From contig JADKIQ010000003.1 in assembly GCA_016721245.1 (NCBI GenBank), positions 371,635 through 435,634 on the forward strand: a stretch of DNA of 64,000 bases, in the 5' to 3' direction. The translations under genes and the position numbers were made by a program. Below are positions 1 through 9,962 of the stretch, one piece after another; the first letter of the stretch is position 1, and each line of letters starts with the position of its first letter. The DNA comes from Sphingobacteriales bacterium (lineage in GTDB: Bacteria > Bacteroidota > Bacteroidia > Chitinophagales > JADIYW01). The notes beneath the pieces are model-generated. The model saw only the letters and a list, made by a program, of their open reading frames with translations, was not told the origin of the DNA and searched no databases.

Positions 1-1860
1 GTGTATAGGAGCCGATCATGTAAATGTTTACACACAGATTTATGGCAGCTTACAGAATGTAAATTATCAGTGGCAGAAAAGTACAGATGCAAACAATTGG
101 ACTAATATTTCAGGTAATGATGTATTCGCTTCCGTAGATTTATCAGCATACAATACAACGATGAATTTGTATGTTCGTAAAGTAAAAAAGGGGATTGCAT
201 GTAATGGTTTTTCTACACCAGCAGATGAATATTCTAATATCTGTATCATTCGGATCAGACCCAATCCAAGTATTGCACCAACGGCAACGCGTGCACCGGC
301 AGCTACCAATACTTGCGAAGCTACCTTAACGAATCCAACAGGTGTTCAATACGATGGCTTGATTAGTTACACCATGGAATATCAAACATCGTATGATGGT
401 GGTTTAACTTGGTCAGCTATTCAAAATACAATACCAACATTAATTAATAATACCAACGCAACTATCAATAATGCTAAAATTAGATTGCGTGCTAATTATA
501 CAACATTATCTAATTGCAGCGATTCGCCTTGGCGTGAATATAGCTGGAATTTGTATGCACAAACAGTTGAACCGATTGCAAGTTCTATATATCCAACGAC
601 AGTAGGTTATACCTGCAGTTCAGATAGCATGAGTATAATTTTTAATGCCGGGTATGGTGGTGGTCCATCTGCTGTAGATGATTTAGATTATACCACAGAT
701 GGCGGAACAACCTGGCTTGCTTATACTAGTGGTCAAAAGATACCAACGCCTGGTGGCGCAGGTTTATCGTATGGCATCAGAGCAAGAAGAATAGCGACTT
801 TAACTACTAATTGTTCTAACACACCATTTACTTACTATGGATATTGGACACCATACAGACCGACGACATCACCAACATTAGGTGCAAAAACACCAAATGT
901 AGCTGGGTTTTGTAAAGGGTCTTACGCTAATGTTTCTGCAACTATATTTAGTGGTAGTTTTGGCGTGCCCGGGCAAGCAGCTAATCAATATCAATATTCA
1001 ATAGATGCAGGAAACACCTGGCAAACCTATACTTCCGGAGCAAATATCAGCACAACTAATGCTGTAGATTCTATCTACATACGAGTTCGTCGCGTAGATG
1101 GAAATCCAATTGCAAATGCAATTGGTCCTTGTTCATCTAACTGGACAATTATTGCAGCCTGGCGCATCATCGATCCGATTTGCAATTTTACGGCAACTTC
1201 CTCATATTGCTATAATCCTTCGGCACCTTACGTAGAAATCAGAGCAGTCAGGCCTTCACCGGGCATAGGTACCTGGAGCATTGTAAGTGGTAGCGGTTCT
1301 TTGAGCAGCACAACAGCACAAAACACACAATTAACTGGCACAACAGTTGGCGCGCCAACGCACATACGATGGTCGGTTACGGAAAGTGGTTGTACAGAAA
1401 CTAAAGATTCTATTATTACACCGGCATCCGTTTCTAATGTCAATTTGACCAATGGAAATACTTGTCAAACTTGTCCAATCAGAAATGGCAGCACTTTGCG
1501 TTTTTATGATAACACAGGAAAATTAATGTCAAAAATAGAAGACATCACACCACCAACAGCAGAACTATCCATTACAGAAGTTTGTGTTGGAATTGATGCA
1601 AGTGTACAGACCGTTACGACAAATTATGGCGTACAACAACCTTTTCTACAACGACATTTCAGCATAGACCCAACAACCAATACCACATCCAATGTAACGT
1701 TGTATTTTACTGCTGCGGAGTTTAATAATTTAAAGTCTGCCTGTAATGCTACTCAATATGCTTTTACGAATGTCAATCAGTTAATCGTTTCTAAATTTCC
1801 GAATGGTGGCAATAATGTATATACTTTACCTAATACTAATGGAGCAACTTATATCATTCC
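1..1860 (+). repeat. Tandem gene-internal repeat, copy A
   Basis: This copy aligns with 3259-5118 at a constant offset of 3258 bases with no net insertion or deletion. Bases ~20-1400 differ by only scattered substitutions. Bases ~1400-1690 are clearly diverged though equal in length. Similarity rises again over ~1690-1850. The pattern is a mosaic tandem duplication. Confidence 0.9.
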
Positions 1861-2527
1861 AACTGCCAGCGGTTTAGATGCCAATGGATATTATTTTTTA
1901 ACGATACCGGTAAGTACGTATTCTACATTTTATATTCACTCTACAAATGGATTACCAGCCGTACTGCCTATTGAACTAACTTATTTTACTGCCGCTTGTG
2001 AAGATGATAAAGTTAATATTGAGTGGCAAACAGCATCTGAATCTAACAATCATCATTTTGAAGTGGAACGGTCTGAGAATGGTGTTGACTTTAAAAATAT
2101 AATAAGTGTGCCATCGCAAAATGGGAATATTAACAGGTTACAAGATTATACTGTATTTGATAAAGAACTGGCAAAATCAATCACTTATTATCGTTTGAAG
2201 CAAATAGATATGGATAGCAGTTTTTCTTATTCCAAAATGATCAGTCTAAATTGTTTTACCACCTCGGAAGTAACAACAGATATGGCTGTATATCCAAATC
2301 CAATAAATGATTTATTGAGTCTGTTTGTAAATGCTGAAAGGTCAGATGATGTGACATTCAGAATTTATGATATAAATTCTGCTGTGTTAATTCAACAACA
2401 ATTCAAGGTTGAAAAAGGCAATAATAAATTTAATGTTATTACAACAGGTTTAGCATCTGGTCTTTATTTTATAGAAGTTTCAAATATGAATCAGGTGTTA
2501 TTTCGAAACAAAATTATTAAACAGTAA
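1..2527 (+). CDS. T9SS-sorted surface protein, 5' end outside window
   Basis: The reading frame is open from base 2 and has no start in the window, so this is the 3' part of a longer gene. Most of it is nearly identical to the next gene. It is rich in Ser, Thr, Asn and paired Cys with Ig-like or adhesin-like beta repeats; no enzyme motif is recognised. Near the C-terminus is a module starting LPIELTYFTA and containing WQTASESNNHHFEVERS, which commonly precedes T9SS sorting domains. The last ~75 residues (VYPNPINDLLS to KIIKQ) form a type A T9SS C-terminal sorting domain, so the protein is expected to be exported through the outer membrane and attached to or released from the cell surface. An adhesive or structural role is inference only. 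Confidence 0.85.
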   Translation, partial: CIGADHVNVYTQIYGSLQNVNYQWQKSTDANNWTNISGNDVFASVDLSAYNTTMNLYVRKVKKGIACNGFSTPADEYSNICIIRIRPNPSIAPTATRAPAATNTCEATLTNPTGVQYDGLISYTMEYQTSYDGGLTWSAIQNTIPTLINNTNATINNAKIRLRANYTTLSNCSDSPWREYSWNLYAQTVEPIASSIYPTTVGYTCSSDSMSIIFNAGYGGGPSAVDDLDYTTDGGTTWLAYTSGQKIPTPGGAGLSYGIRARRIATLTTNCSNTPFTYYGYWTPYRPTTSPTLGAKTPNVAGFCKGSYANVSATIFSGSFGVPGQAANQYQYSIDAGNTWQTYTSGANISTTNAVDSIYIRVRRVDGNPIANAIGPCSSNWTIIAAWRIIDPICNFTATSSYCYNPSAPYVEIRAVRPSPGIGTWSIVSGSGSLSSTTAQNTQLTGTTVGAPTHIRWSVTESGCTETKDSIITPASVSNVNLTNGNTCQTCPIRNGSTLRFYDNTGKLMSKIEDITPPTAELSITEVCVGIDASVQTVTTNYGVQQPFLQRHFSIDPTTNTTSNVTLYFTAAEFNNLKSACNATQYAFTNVNQLIVSKFPNGGNNVYTLPNTNGATYIIPTASGLDANGYYFLTIPVSTYSTFYIHSTNGLPAVLPIELTYFTAACEDDKVNIEWQTASESNNHHFEVERSENGVDFKNIISVPSQNGNINRLQDYTVFDKELAKSITYYRLKQIDMDSSFSYSKMISLNCFTTSEVTTDMAVYPNPINDLLSLFVNAERSDDVTFRIYDINSAVLIQQQFKVEKGNNKFNVITTGLASGLYFIEVSNMNQVLFRNKIIKQ

Positions 2528-2536
2528 TCATAAGAT

Positions 2537-5500
2537 ATGTGTATGAATAAATCTATTAAAAACATTAGATATTATGTTGCTTTATTTTTGTTGTCTTTGC
2601 TATTTGTAACGCAGAGTTTATCCGCACAAAATATCAGATTAAAGGTTGAAAGATTGGGGCTGCAAATTTATCAACCATCTTATGGTAAAGTTTGTAACAC
2701 ACCAAATAACATTAACCAGGACATAGGTGTTCTTACAAAAATACCTGATCCTGTTGTAAACACACGTTTAAAAATCAATGGAGCATATTATACATTGCCA
2801 GAATTTTCAGCAGAAGATTTTTTATGGGAAGAAGTAGAAGGTGTATTTAATATTTATAATTGTGTTGCTGGCTGGACCAATCACGGTTGGAGTCATTCTG
2901 ATTATTATGATCAATTTGATGTTACCGGGTATACTGTTAAAAATCCGTTGCCTGCAGCTAAGAGTTTATACGAACTTTGGCATCAAAACAATAATTTCAA
3001 TACTTCAGCAAATATTGAAATACAATTAGGTGCCTATGAAGATGATTATCTTCAGGAAAATGATGCTTGGTGTGGTGGCTGGAATTTAATGCGGACAATC
3101 AGTGATATCCCAAATTCTATTGCACCATGCGGTCAGGAATTTAAAGATTCAATATTTTGTACTTCAGATGGTAGTGGTCGCTGGTGGGGTATACATTATA
3201 AAGTTTCCTGGCAATGGGTGGCGTTATTTGAAGACGGTATTGATGATGTAAAAGATGTGTGTGTGGGTTCTGACCATGTAAATGTTTATACACAAATTTA
3301 TGGTACTTTACAGAATGTAAATTATCAGTGGCAGAAAAGTACAGATGCAAACAATTGGACAGATATTGCCGGTAATGATGTATTCGCTTCCGTAGATTTA
3401 TCAGCATACAATACAACGATGAATTTGTATGTTCGTAAAGTAAAAAAGGGAATTGCATGTAATGGTTTTTCTACACCAGCAGATGAATATTCTAATATCT
3501 GTATCATTAGGATCAGACCAAATCCAAGTATTGCACCAACGGCAACGCGTGCACCGGCAGCTACCAATACTTGCGAAGCTACCTTAACGAATCCAACAGG
3601 TGTTCAATACGATGGCTTGATTAGTTACACCATGGAATATCAAACATCGTATGATGGTGGTTTAACTTGGTCAGCCATTCAAAATACAATACCAACATTA
3701 ATTAATAATACCAACGCAACAATCAATAATGCTAAAATCAGATTGCGTGCTAATTATACAACATTATCTAATTGCAGCGATTCGCCTTGGCGTGAATATA
3801 GCTGGAATTTGTATGCACAAACAGTTGAACCGATTGCAAGTTCTATATATCCAACGACAGTAGGTTATACCTGCAGTTCAGATAGCATGAGTATAATTTT
3901 TAATGCCGGATATGGTGGTGGTCCATCTGCTGTAGATGATTTAGATTATACCACAGATGGCGGAACAACCTGGCTTGCTTATTCTAGTGGTCAAAAGATA
4001 CCAACGCCAGGTGGCGCAGGTATATCGTATGGCATCAGAGCAAGAAGAATAGCGACTTTAACTACTAATTGTTCTAACACACCATTTACTTACTATGGAT
4101 ATTGGACACCATACAGACCGACGACATCACCAACATTAGGTGCAAAAACACCAAATGTAGCTGGGTTTTGTAAAGGGTCTTACGCTAATGTTTCTGCAAC
4201 TATATTTAGTGGTAGTTTTGGCGTGCCCGGGCAAGCAGCTAATCAATATCAATATTCAATAGATGCAGGAAACACTTGGCAAACCTATACTTCCGGAGCA
4301 AATATCAGCACTACTAATGCTGTAGATTCTATCTATATAAGAGTTCGTCGCGTAGATGGAAATCCAATTGCAAATGCAATTGGTCCTTGTTCTTCTAACT
4401 GGACAATTATTGCAGCTTGGCGCATCATCGATCCGATTTGCGATTTTACGTCAACTTCCTCATATTGCTATAATCCTTCGGCACCTTACGTAGAAATCAG
4501 AGCAGTCAGGCCTTCACCGGGCATAGGTACCTGGAGCATTGTAAGTGGTAGTGGTTCTTTGAGCAGCACAACAGCACAAAATACACAGCTTACGGGACTA
4601 ACAGTGGGTTCGCCAACACGCATACGTTGGTCGGTTACGGAAAGCGGTTGTACGAAAATTAAAAATTTAGATATTAATCCTGCAGCAGTTTCTCCATCAA
4701 ATATTACAGATGGTGGTGTTTGCCAAATTTGTCCGGTGAAAAATTCCGGCACATTCAAGTTTTTTGATAACAATGGTAAGTTAATTGCAAAGATTGAAGA
4801 TGCTGTTTCTCCTACAATAGAATTAGGCAATACAGAAGTATGTGCAGCAATAGATCCAAGTGTTCAAAATATAATAGACGATAATGGAAATGTACAACCT
4901 TATTTACAACGGCATTTTTCTATTAAACCTACAACAAATACTACTTCCAATGTAACGCTATATTTTACAGTAACTGAGTTTAATAATTTAAAATCTTCTT
5001 GCAATGCTACGCAATATGCTTTTACGAATGTCAATCAGTTAATCGTTTCTAAATTTCCGAATGGTGGCAACAATGTATATACTTTACCTAATACAAATGG
5101 AGCAACAGATATCACACCAACAGCTAGTGGTATAGATGCCAACGGATATTATTATATAACTGTACCAGTAAGTACATTTTCAACTTTTTATATAAAACCT
5201 AAGAATATTATAGGAGCAAGGTTTAGTGCTGAGTTTATTGATAATAAACCATTAGTTGATACTAGTGTTGCTGCAATTAACAATCTGGTTTTAACTGACA
5301 AAGATATTCATGTTTCTGTGTTCCCGAATCCTGTAAGTGATGAGCTAAAAGTTTTTATAAAAACAGTCGAACGTACTGATGCATCGGTAATAATCTATGA
5401 TTTAAATACAAACGTGCTGTTTCAGCAGTCAATTTCACTCAACCATGGATATAATGATTTCAAAATACCCGTTAGTGTGCTTTCTCTCGGTATGTATATA

Positions 5501-5557
5501 ATTGAAGTTTCAGGAGAAAAAGGTGTTTTGTATAAGGGGAAAATCATTAAGCAATAA
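2537..5557 (+). CDS. T9SS-sorted surface protein, paralogue of upstream gene
   Basis: A 1006-residue secreted protein starting 9 bases after the previous stop. ATG codons at 2537 and 2543 are both possible; the second gives MNKSIKN and a cleaner signal peptide (hydrophobic core about residues 13-30, ending SLSAQ). Residues ~30-240 are Trp/Tyr/Asn-rich. From ~residue 240 on it is almost identical to the upstream protein. It lacks the WQTASESNN-type module of the first copy and has a different linker before its own T9SS sorting domain (VFPNPVSDELK to KIIKQ). It is probably a cell-surface protein; substrate and function are unknown. The two genes are likely co-transcribed. Confidence 0.88.
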   Translation: MCMNKSIKNIRYYVALFLLSLLFVTQSLSAQNIRLKVERLGLQIYQPSYGKVCNTPNNINQDIGVLTKIPDPVVNTRLKINGAYYTLPEFSAEDFLWEEVEGVFNIYNCVAGWTNHGWSHSDYYDQFDVTGYTVKNPLPAAKSLYELWHQNNNFNTSANIEIQLGAYEDDYLQENDAWCGGWNLMRTISDIPNSIAPCGQEFKDSIFCTSDGSGRWWGIHYKVSWQWVALFEDGIDDVKDVCVGSDHVNVYTQIYGTLQNVNYQWQKSTDANNWTDIAGNDVFASVDLSAYNTTMNLYVRKVKKGIACNGFSTPADEYSNICIIRIRPNPSIAPTATRAPAATNTCEATLTNPTGVQYDGLISYTMEYQTSYDGGLTWSAIQNTIPTLINNTNATINNAKIRLRANYTTLSNCSDSPWREYSWNLYAQTVEPIASSIYPTTVGYTCSSDSMSIIFNAGYGGGPSAVDDLDYTTDGGTTWLAYSSGQKIPTPGGAGISYGIRARRIATLTTNCSNTPFTYYGYWTPYRPTTSPTLGAKTPNVAGFCKGSYANVSATIFSGSFGVPGQAANQYQYSIDAGNTWQTYTSGANISTTNAVDSIYIRVRRVDGNPIANAIGPCSSNWTIIAAWRIIDPICDFTSTSSYCYNPSAPYVEIRAVRPSPGIGTWSIVSGSGSLSSTTAQNTQLTGLTVGSPTRIRWSVTESGCTKIKNLDINPAAVSPSNITDGGVCQICPVKNSGTFKFFDNNGKLIAKIEDAVSPTIELGNTEVCAAIDPSVQNIIDDNGNVQPYLQRHFSIKPTTNTTSNVTLYFTVTEFNNLKSSCNATQYAFTNVNQLIVSKFPNGGNNVYTLPNTNGATDITPTASGIDANGYYYITVPVSTFSTFYIKPKNIIGARFSAEFIDNKPLVDTSVAAINNLVLTDKDIHVSVFPNPVSDELKVFIKTVERTDASVIIYDLNTNVLFQQSISLNHGYNDFKIPVSVLSLGMYIIEVSGEKGVLYKGKIIKQ
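3259..5118 (+). repeat. Tandem gene-internal repeat, copy B
   Basis: Partner of the copy at 1-1860, at a constant offset of 3258 bases. Bases ~3280-4658 and ~4950-5110 are near-identical to copy A; the ~94 codons between are diverged but equal in length. Confidence 0.9.
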
Positions 5558-5588
5558 AAAGTATCCGGTATACAAGAATGGTTAGCGT

Positions 5589-5613
5589 ATTTTTTATTTG
5601 TAAAATAAAAAAT
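5589..5613. terminator. AT-only hairpin after the T9SS gene pair
   Basis: A perfect 11-bp inverted repeat (5589-5599 pairs with 5603-5613, loop of three) made only of A and T lies between the T9SS stop and the kinase start. It could act as a weak bidirectional terminator, but with no GC in the stem this is uncertain. Confidence 0.3.
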
Positions 5614-5645
5614 GGGTAATATAATTATTTCGTATTTTTATTAGG

Positions 5646-7679
5646 ATGAAATGCTTAAAGTACATACTATTTATTTTACTTGTTTGTCCGCTTGTGTTTC
5701 GGAATGTTGAACTCTCAGCATCAATTATAAATAATTATGCTGTAATACCACCGCAAAATAATCATACCTATTTAGATTCTTCGGTTTATAAGTTCACCAC
5801 TTACTTTGCTTACAAGAAGGACAATCTTCTTACAATTGAAAAAAAGTATGACCACACATCTTATCGCTTAAATAAATACCTGCTGCAACTCATTGATTAT
5901 ACTAATACCACAGATACAGCCATTGCATTAAAATTTTATTCTACCGAATACCATTATTGCTTTGTCGGTGAGGTGGACAAAATAATATCAGATAAAGTAT
6001 TGATTAAATCATCCGGCTATATAAAATCGAATAAACAATTTTACGAAGTAAGGGTATTGCCTAAATCAGTAGTACACGCTTTTCTATTATACAGGCCGGT
6101 TTCTTTTAAAGACTATCCTGATAATAAAGATGCATTGTTCAGATATACCAACAAATACCTCTTTCCTGAATTTGACCATGTAACCTATCAGGAAAATACT
6201 GGCTTTGCTGTATTAATGCTGGTGTTGCTGGGCATGGTTTTTATTTTGTTTATTTTTTACGTGTTGGCATACATCAATCTGAAAGATCAGATCTATCTAA
6301 GCTATTCCATGTATTTGTTTGTCACGTTTTTTCAGGTCTTGTACATGTCGCAATACATATTTTCTAAAAACTTCGTTATGTATAATTATTTTGGCAACAG
6401 TGGTTTCGACGAAGTGACCAAAGGAATGATGATTGTGTGTTATAGCATTTTTTATAAACAGGCATTTAATATTCAAAAACAGCAAAAGGTATTATATTTT
6501 TCCGTTGAATCCCTGAAGTTTATTTCTTTTGGATATGTGTTGGTTATTATACTGTCCTATGTGTTCAGGTGCAGCTGGTACAATGAGCCTGTGTGGTATA
6601 CTATTTACAGATTTCCGATATTTTTTTTCAGTTTAATCGTGTTGATTTATTCCGTACAATTAAAAAACAATACAGGTTTTCAAAAATTAATATTGCTGGG
6701 AAGTCTTATCTATACCTTGTTTACGGCATTTACCACTTTTCAGAAAACGGATTTTCCTGTAAAAGATTTGCTGCCGGCAGTTAACGGTTTGTATCTTGGT
6801 GTAGCACTGGAACTGATCGTTTTTTCCATTGCGTTGGGTATTCGAATCCGAGATTCATTTTTAGCTACGGAAAGATTAAAAGATAAACTGATTGTTGAAT
6901 TGCAGCAAAATGAAGAGTTTATCAAAAATGAAAATATTATTTTAGAAGAAAAGGTAAAAGATCGTCTTTCAGAAATTAAAAGCCAGAATATTTTAATTGA
7001 AGAACAAAGTAAACAAGCTTTGCTGCAACAGTTTGAAAAGGAAAAACTGGAAATACAAATGCAGGCTCTGTCTGCACAGATGAACCCTCACTTTATTTTC
7101 AATTGTATGAATGCCATACAACATTCCATTGTTACCAATAATACGGAAAAAGCCTCCGTGATGCTGCACGATTTCGCTTCTTTAATCCGCATGGTGCTGG
7201 AGAATTCCTCACAACCCGACATAAGATTAGAGGATGAAATAAAATTGCTGGAAACGTATTTAAAATTGGAGCAAATCAGAACCAACCATAGTTTTGATTA
7301 TATAATTCAGATTGACGAATCTATTTCTACCGATTTTATCAGAATCCCGACAATGATGTTGCAGCCATTTTTGGAAAACGCTATATGGCATGGGTTTAAG
7401 TTTATTAATTACAAAGGGATTATACTTGTGGATTTTTCAATACAGGAAAATAGTATCTGTTGTACGGTTACTGACAATGGAATTGGAAGAAATAAAGCAC
7501 GGATTAATAACAATGGAGATGTTAAAAAATCATTGGCCATTCAGATTATACAAAACAGAATAAACCTGCTGAATCATTCATTGACTGACAACAAAGCATC
7601 ACTCGAAATTATTGATTTATTCGATGAACATCAACAGGCACAAGGTACCAAAGTTATTATCAGATTGCCCATTTTATAA
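5646..7679 (+). CDS. 7TM LytS-type sensor histidine kinase
   Basis: A 677-residue membrane kinase. A signal peptide (~1-25) leads into an extracytoplasmic domain (~30-180), then seven membrane helices (~185-400) as in 7TMR-DISM receptors, a coiled coil (~400-470) and a His_kinase domain of the LytS/YehU type. The motif QMNPHFIFN places the phospho-acceptor at about H482; an N-box-like segment (LQPFLENAIWHG) and a G-box (TDNGIGR) follow. It should sense an extracytoplasmic ligand and phosphorylate the response regulator encoded 9 bases downstream. The ligand is unknown. Position directly after two T9SS surface genes suggests, but does not show, a link to envelope or surface functions. Confidence 0.88.
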   Translation: MKCLKYILFILLVCPLVFRNVELSASIINNYAVIPPQNNHTYLDSSVYKFTTYFAYKKDNLLTIEKKYDHTSYRLNKYLLQLIDYTNTTDTAIALKFYSTEYHYCFVGEVDKIISDKVLIKSSGYIKSNKQFYEVRVLPKSVVHAFLLYRPVSFKDYPDNKDALFRYTNKYLFPEFDHVTYQENTGFAVLMLVLLGMVFILFIFYVLAYINLKDQIYLSYSMYLFVTFFQVLYMSQYIFSKNFVMYNYFGNSGFDEVTKGMMIVCYSIFYKQAFNIQKQQKVLYFSVESLKFISFGYVLVIILSYVFRCSWYNEPVWYTIYRFPIFFFSLIVLIYSVQLKNNTGFQKLILLGSLIYTLFTAFTTFQKTDFPVKDLLPAVNGLYLGVALELIVFSIALGIRIRDSFLATERLKDKLIVELQQNEEFIKNENIILEEKVKDRLSEIKSQNILIEEQSKQALLQQFEKEKLEIQMQALSAQMNPHFIFNCMNAIQHSIVTNNTEKASVMLHDFASLIRMVLENSSQPDIRLEDEIKLLETYLKLEQIRTNHSFDYIIQIDESISTDFIRIPTMMLQPFLENAIWHGFKFINYKGIILVDFSIQENSICCTVTDNGIGRNKARINNNGDVKKSLAIQIIQNRINLLNHSLTDNKASLEIIDLFDEHQQAQGTKVIIRLPIL

Positions 7680-7688
7680 ATACAGCGT

Positions 7689-8447
7689 ATGAATATATGC
7701 ATCATAGACGATGAAAAAGATAACAGAGAGATTTTGTCTTTTATTATAAATAGCCATCATAAAGATGTTCACATCCTTGGTGAGGCAGACAGTGTAAAAA
7801 GCGGCATTAAGATTATTAATGATACGAAACCGGATTTGATTTTTTTGGACATAGAAATGCCCGACGGAACCGGATTTGATTTGATTCGTCAGTTGAGTGT
7901 ATGTAAACCGGAAGTTATTTTTTGTACGGCGTATAATCAGTTTGCCTTAAAAGCCATTGAATGCTCTGCTTTGGATTATGTTTTAAAACCCATAATAAAA
8001 GACAGTATTGCAAATGCTTTGCAGAAGGCAAATAAAAAACTGGATGACAATAATAAAGTATTACAATACGAAATCCTGAATGAACAGTTGAAAAATCAGG
8101 CATCCGTAAGGGCCAGATTTCTGTTATCTAATTCAGATAAAATGCACATCATTTATGTGGATGAATTAATCTGTTGTATTGCACACAGCAATTATACAGA
8201 TATTTACTTAGAGCATAATAAGAAAATCACCGTTGCCAAAACACTCAAAGAAATGGAAAGTATTTTGCATAACTATGCTCAGTTTATCAGAATTCATCAG
8301 TCTAACATCATTAATACTAACAAAATCAGTAATCTCATAAAGTCAGATAATAATTTATCCGTTAGGCTGTGTAATGATATGGAACTTGCGGTCTCACGAA
8401 GCAAAAAAGATCAATTATTAGAGTATTTAAAACATACAGTTTTTTAA
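7689..8447 (+). CDS. LytTR-family response regulator
   Basis: A 252-residue two-domain regulator. The N-terminal receiver domain (~1-120) has acidic residues D7/D8, the phospho-acceptor D54 in FLDIEMPDG, and a conserved Lys in YVLKP. The C-terminal LytTR DNA-binding domain (~145-250) has the pattern FIRIHQSNIINTNKI. It is the partner of the histidine kinase just upstream, in the common LytS/LytR arrangement. Targets are not evident; LytTR proteins bind paired direct repeats, and none was located here. Confidence 0.92.
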   Translation: MNICIIDDEKDNREILSFIINSHHKDVHILGEADSVKSGIKIINDTKPDLIFLDIEMPDGTGFDLIRQLSVCKPEVIFCTAYNQFALKAIECSALDYVLKPIIKDSIANALQKANKKLDDNNKVLQYEILNEQLKNQASVRARFLLSNSDKMHIIYVDELICCIAHSNYTDIYLEHNKKITVAKTLKEMESILHNYAQFIRIHQSNIINTNKISNLIKSDNNLSVRLCNDMELAVSRSKKDQLLEYLKHTVF

Positions 8448-8553
8448 TTTATTATTAAACATACTTTCAAATAACAAAATTTACGCTATTAGAAGCGTTA
8501 ATCTGACTATATTGCATTCTACAATTTATTAATGTATAATCATTATAGTTAAA

Positions 8554-9762
8554 ATGAAAGATTACTCTTCAGAATCGCTGGCATTACACGAAAAGTTGAA
8601 AGGAAAGATTTCCATTTCCCTGAAAACAGATTTAAAGTCTAAAAAGGATTTGACACTTTGCTATTCGCCGGGTGTTGCAGAACCGGTTCGTCAGATTGCC
8701 AACGACGAAGAAAGAGTCTGGGATTTAACGATTAAAGGTAATATGGTGGCAGTTGTAACGGATGGATCTGCTATTTTAGGTTTGGGTAATCTTGGTCCTG
8801 AGGCAGCCATTCCTGTGATGGAAGGCAAAGCGATGTTGTTTAAAAAATTTGCCGGCGTAGATGCCTTTCCAATTTGTTTGGCTACTCAAAATACCGAAGA
8901 AATTATTCAGACCATCCGAAATATTGCGCCGGTTTTTGGTGGAATCAATCTGGAAGATATTTCTTCACCGCGTTGTTTTGAAATAGAAGAACGCTTGCAA
9001 ACATTAGGTATTCCTGTGTTTCACGATGACCAGCATGGTACGGCTATAGTTGTACTGGCCGGTATTATCAATGCCTGTAAATTGCTGAATAAAAATTTAG
9101 GTGAATTAAAAGTGGTAATCAATGGCGCAGGAGCTGCCGGTTTGGCTATTTCCAAATTACTGATGTGTCATGATATCGATAAATCCGTTTGTACACCCGT
9201 GCAGCAAATCGTCATGTGCGATACCAAAGGAATTATTCATAAAGACCGATCAGATTTAAATGATTTTAAACGGGAGATTTTAAAATATACCAATCCGTTC
9301 AACACGAAAGGAACGCTGAAAACTGCACTGAAAAATGCCGATGTCTTTATCGGTGTTAGTCAGGCAAACCAGCTGACAACAGAAGATGTCATGACGATGA
9401 ATAAGCAACCCATCATTTTTCCATTGGCAAATCCAATTCCGGAGATTTCGCCGGACAAAGCCTACAAAGGTGGGGCAGGTGTCGTAGGTACCGGCAGAAG
9501 TGATGTTCCTAATCAAATCAATAATGTATTAGCTTTTCCGGGTATTTTCCGCGGCGCGCTGGATATTCGTGCAAGAAGAATTACACCGCGCATGAAAGTT
9601 GCAGCTGCATACGCAATCGCAAATTGTGTAACCGATTTACATCGCGATAATATCATTCCTTCTACATTGGATATGAATGTGGCGGTGAAGGTAGCACAGG
9701 CGGTGAAAGATGCTTATTTAGAAGACATCAAACATATGGAAACGCCAAAACACGCGTTGTAA
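8554..9762 (+). CDS. NAD(P)-dependent malic enzyme, short form
   Basis: A 402-residue cytoplasmic enzyme converting malate to pyruvate, CO2 and NAD(P)H. Visible motifs are CYSPGVAEP (~36-44), DGSAILGLGNLGPEAAIPVM (~70-89), the metal-binding FHDDQHGTA (~156-164) and the Rossmann segment INGAGAAG (~189-196). Many Bacteroidota malic enzymes carry a C-terminal phosphotransacetylase domain of ~330 residues; this one ends after the catalytic domain, with a normal stop and no trace of that domain downstream. Cofactor preference cannot be read from sequence here. It appears to be its own transcription unit. Confidence 0.93.
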   Translation: MKDYSSESLALHEKLKGKISISLKTDLKSKKDLTLCYSPGVAEPVRQIANDEERVWDLTIKGNMVAVVTDGSAILGLGNLGPEAAIPVMEGKAMLFKKFAGVDAFPICLATQNTEEIIQTIRNIAPVFGGINLEDISSPRCFEIEERLQTLGIPVFHDDQHGTAIVVLAGIINACKLLNKNLGELKVVINGAGAAGLAISKLLMCHDIDKSVCTPVQQIVMCDTKGIIHKDRSDLNDFKREILKYTNPFNTKGTLKTALKNADVFIGVSQANQLTTEDVMTMNKQPIIFPLANPIPEISPDKAYKGGAGVVGTGRSDVPNQINNVLAFPGIFRGALDIRARRITPRMKVAAAYAIANCVTDLHRDNIIPSTLDMNVAVKVAQAVKDAYLEDIKHMETPKHAL

Positions 9763-9962
9763 GAAAGAATAACTTCTGTTGCATGAGGAATAGTATTAAT
9801 ATGATGGTCGTATAATTACCAAAATATTAATTTAAAACGAAAAGTCTGACAAAAACAAGGTAAATCGACTATAATCAGTGTTTTAAGAAGAAAGTTATTC
9901 TTTTTTTTCGTAGATTTAATTATCATTTTTTCATTTATGGGGTAGTATGATAAATTTAGCAC

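Noticed and set aside
1..5557. CRISPR or short tandem repeat array
   Set aside because: The repetition is a single long gene-internal duplication with one period of 3258 bases, not short repeats with spacers.
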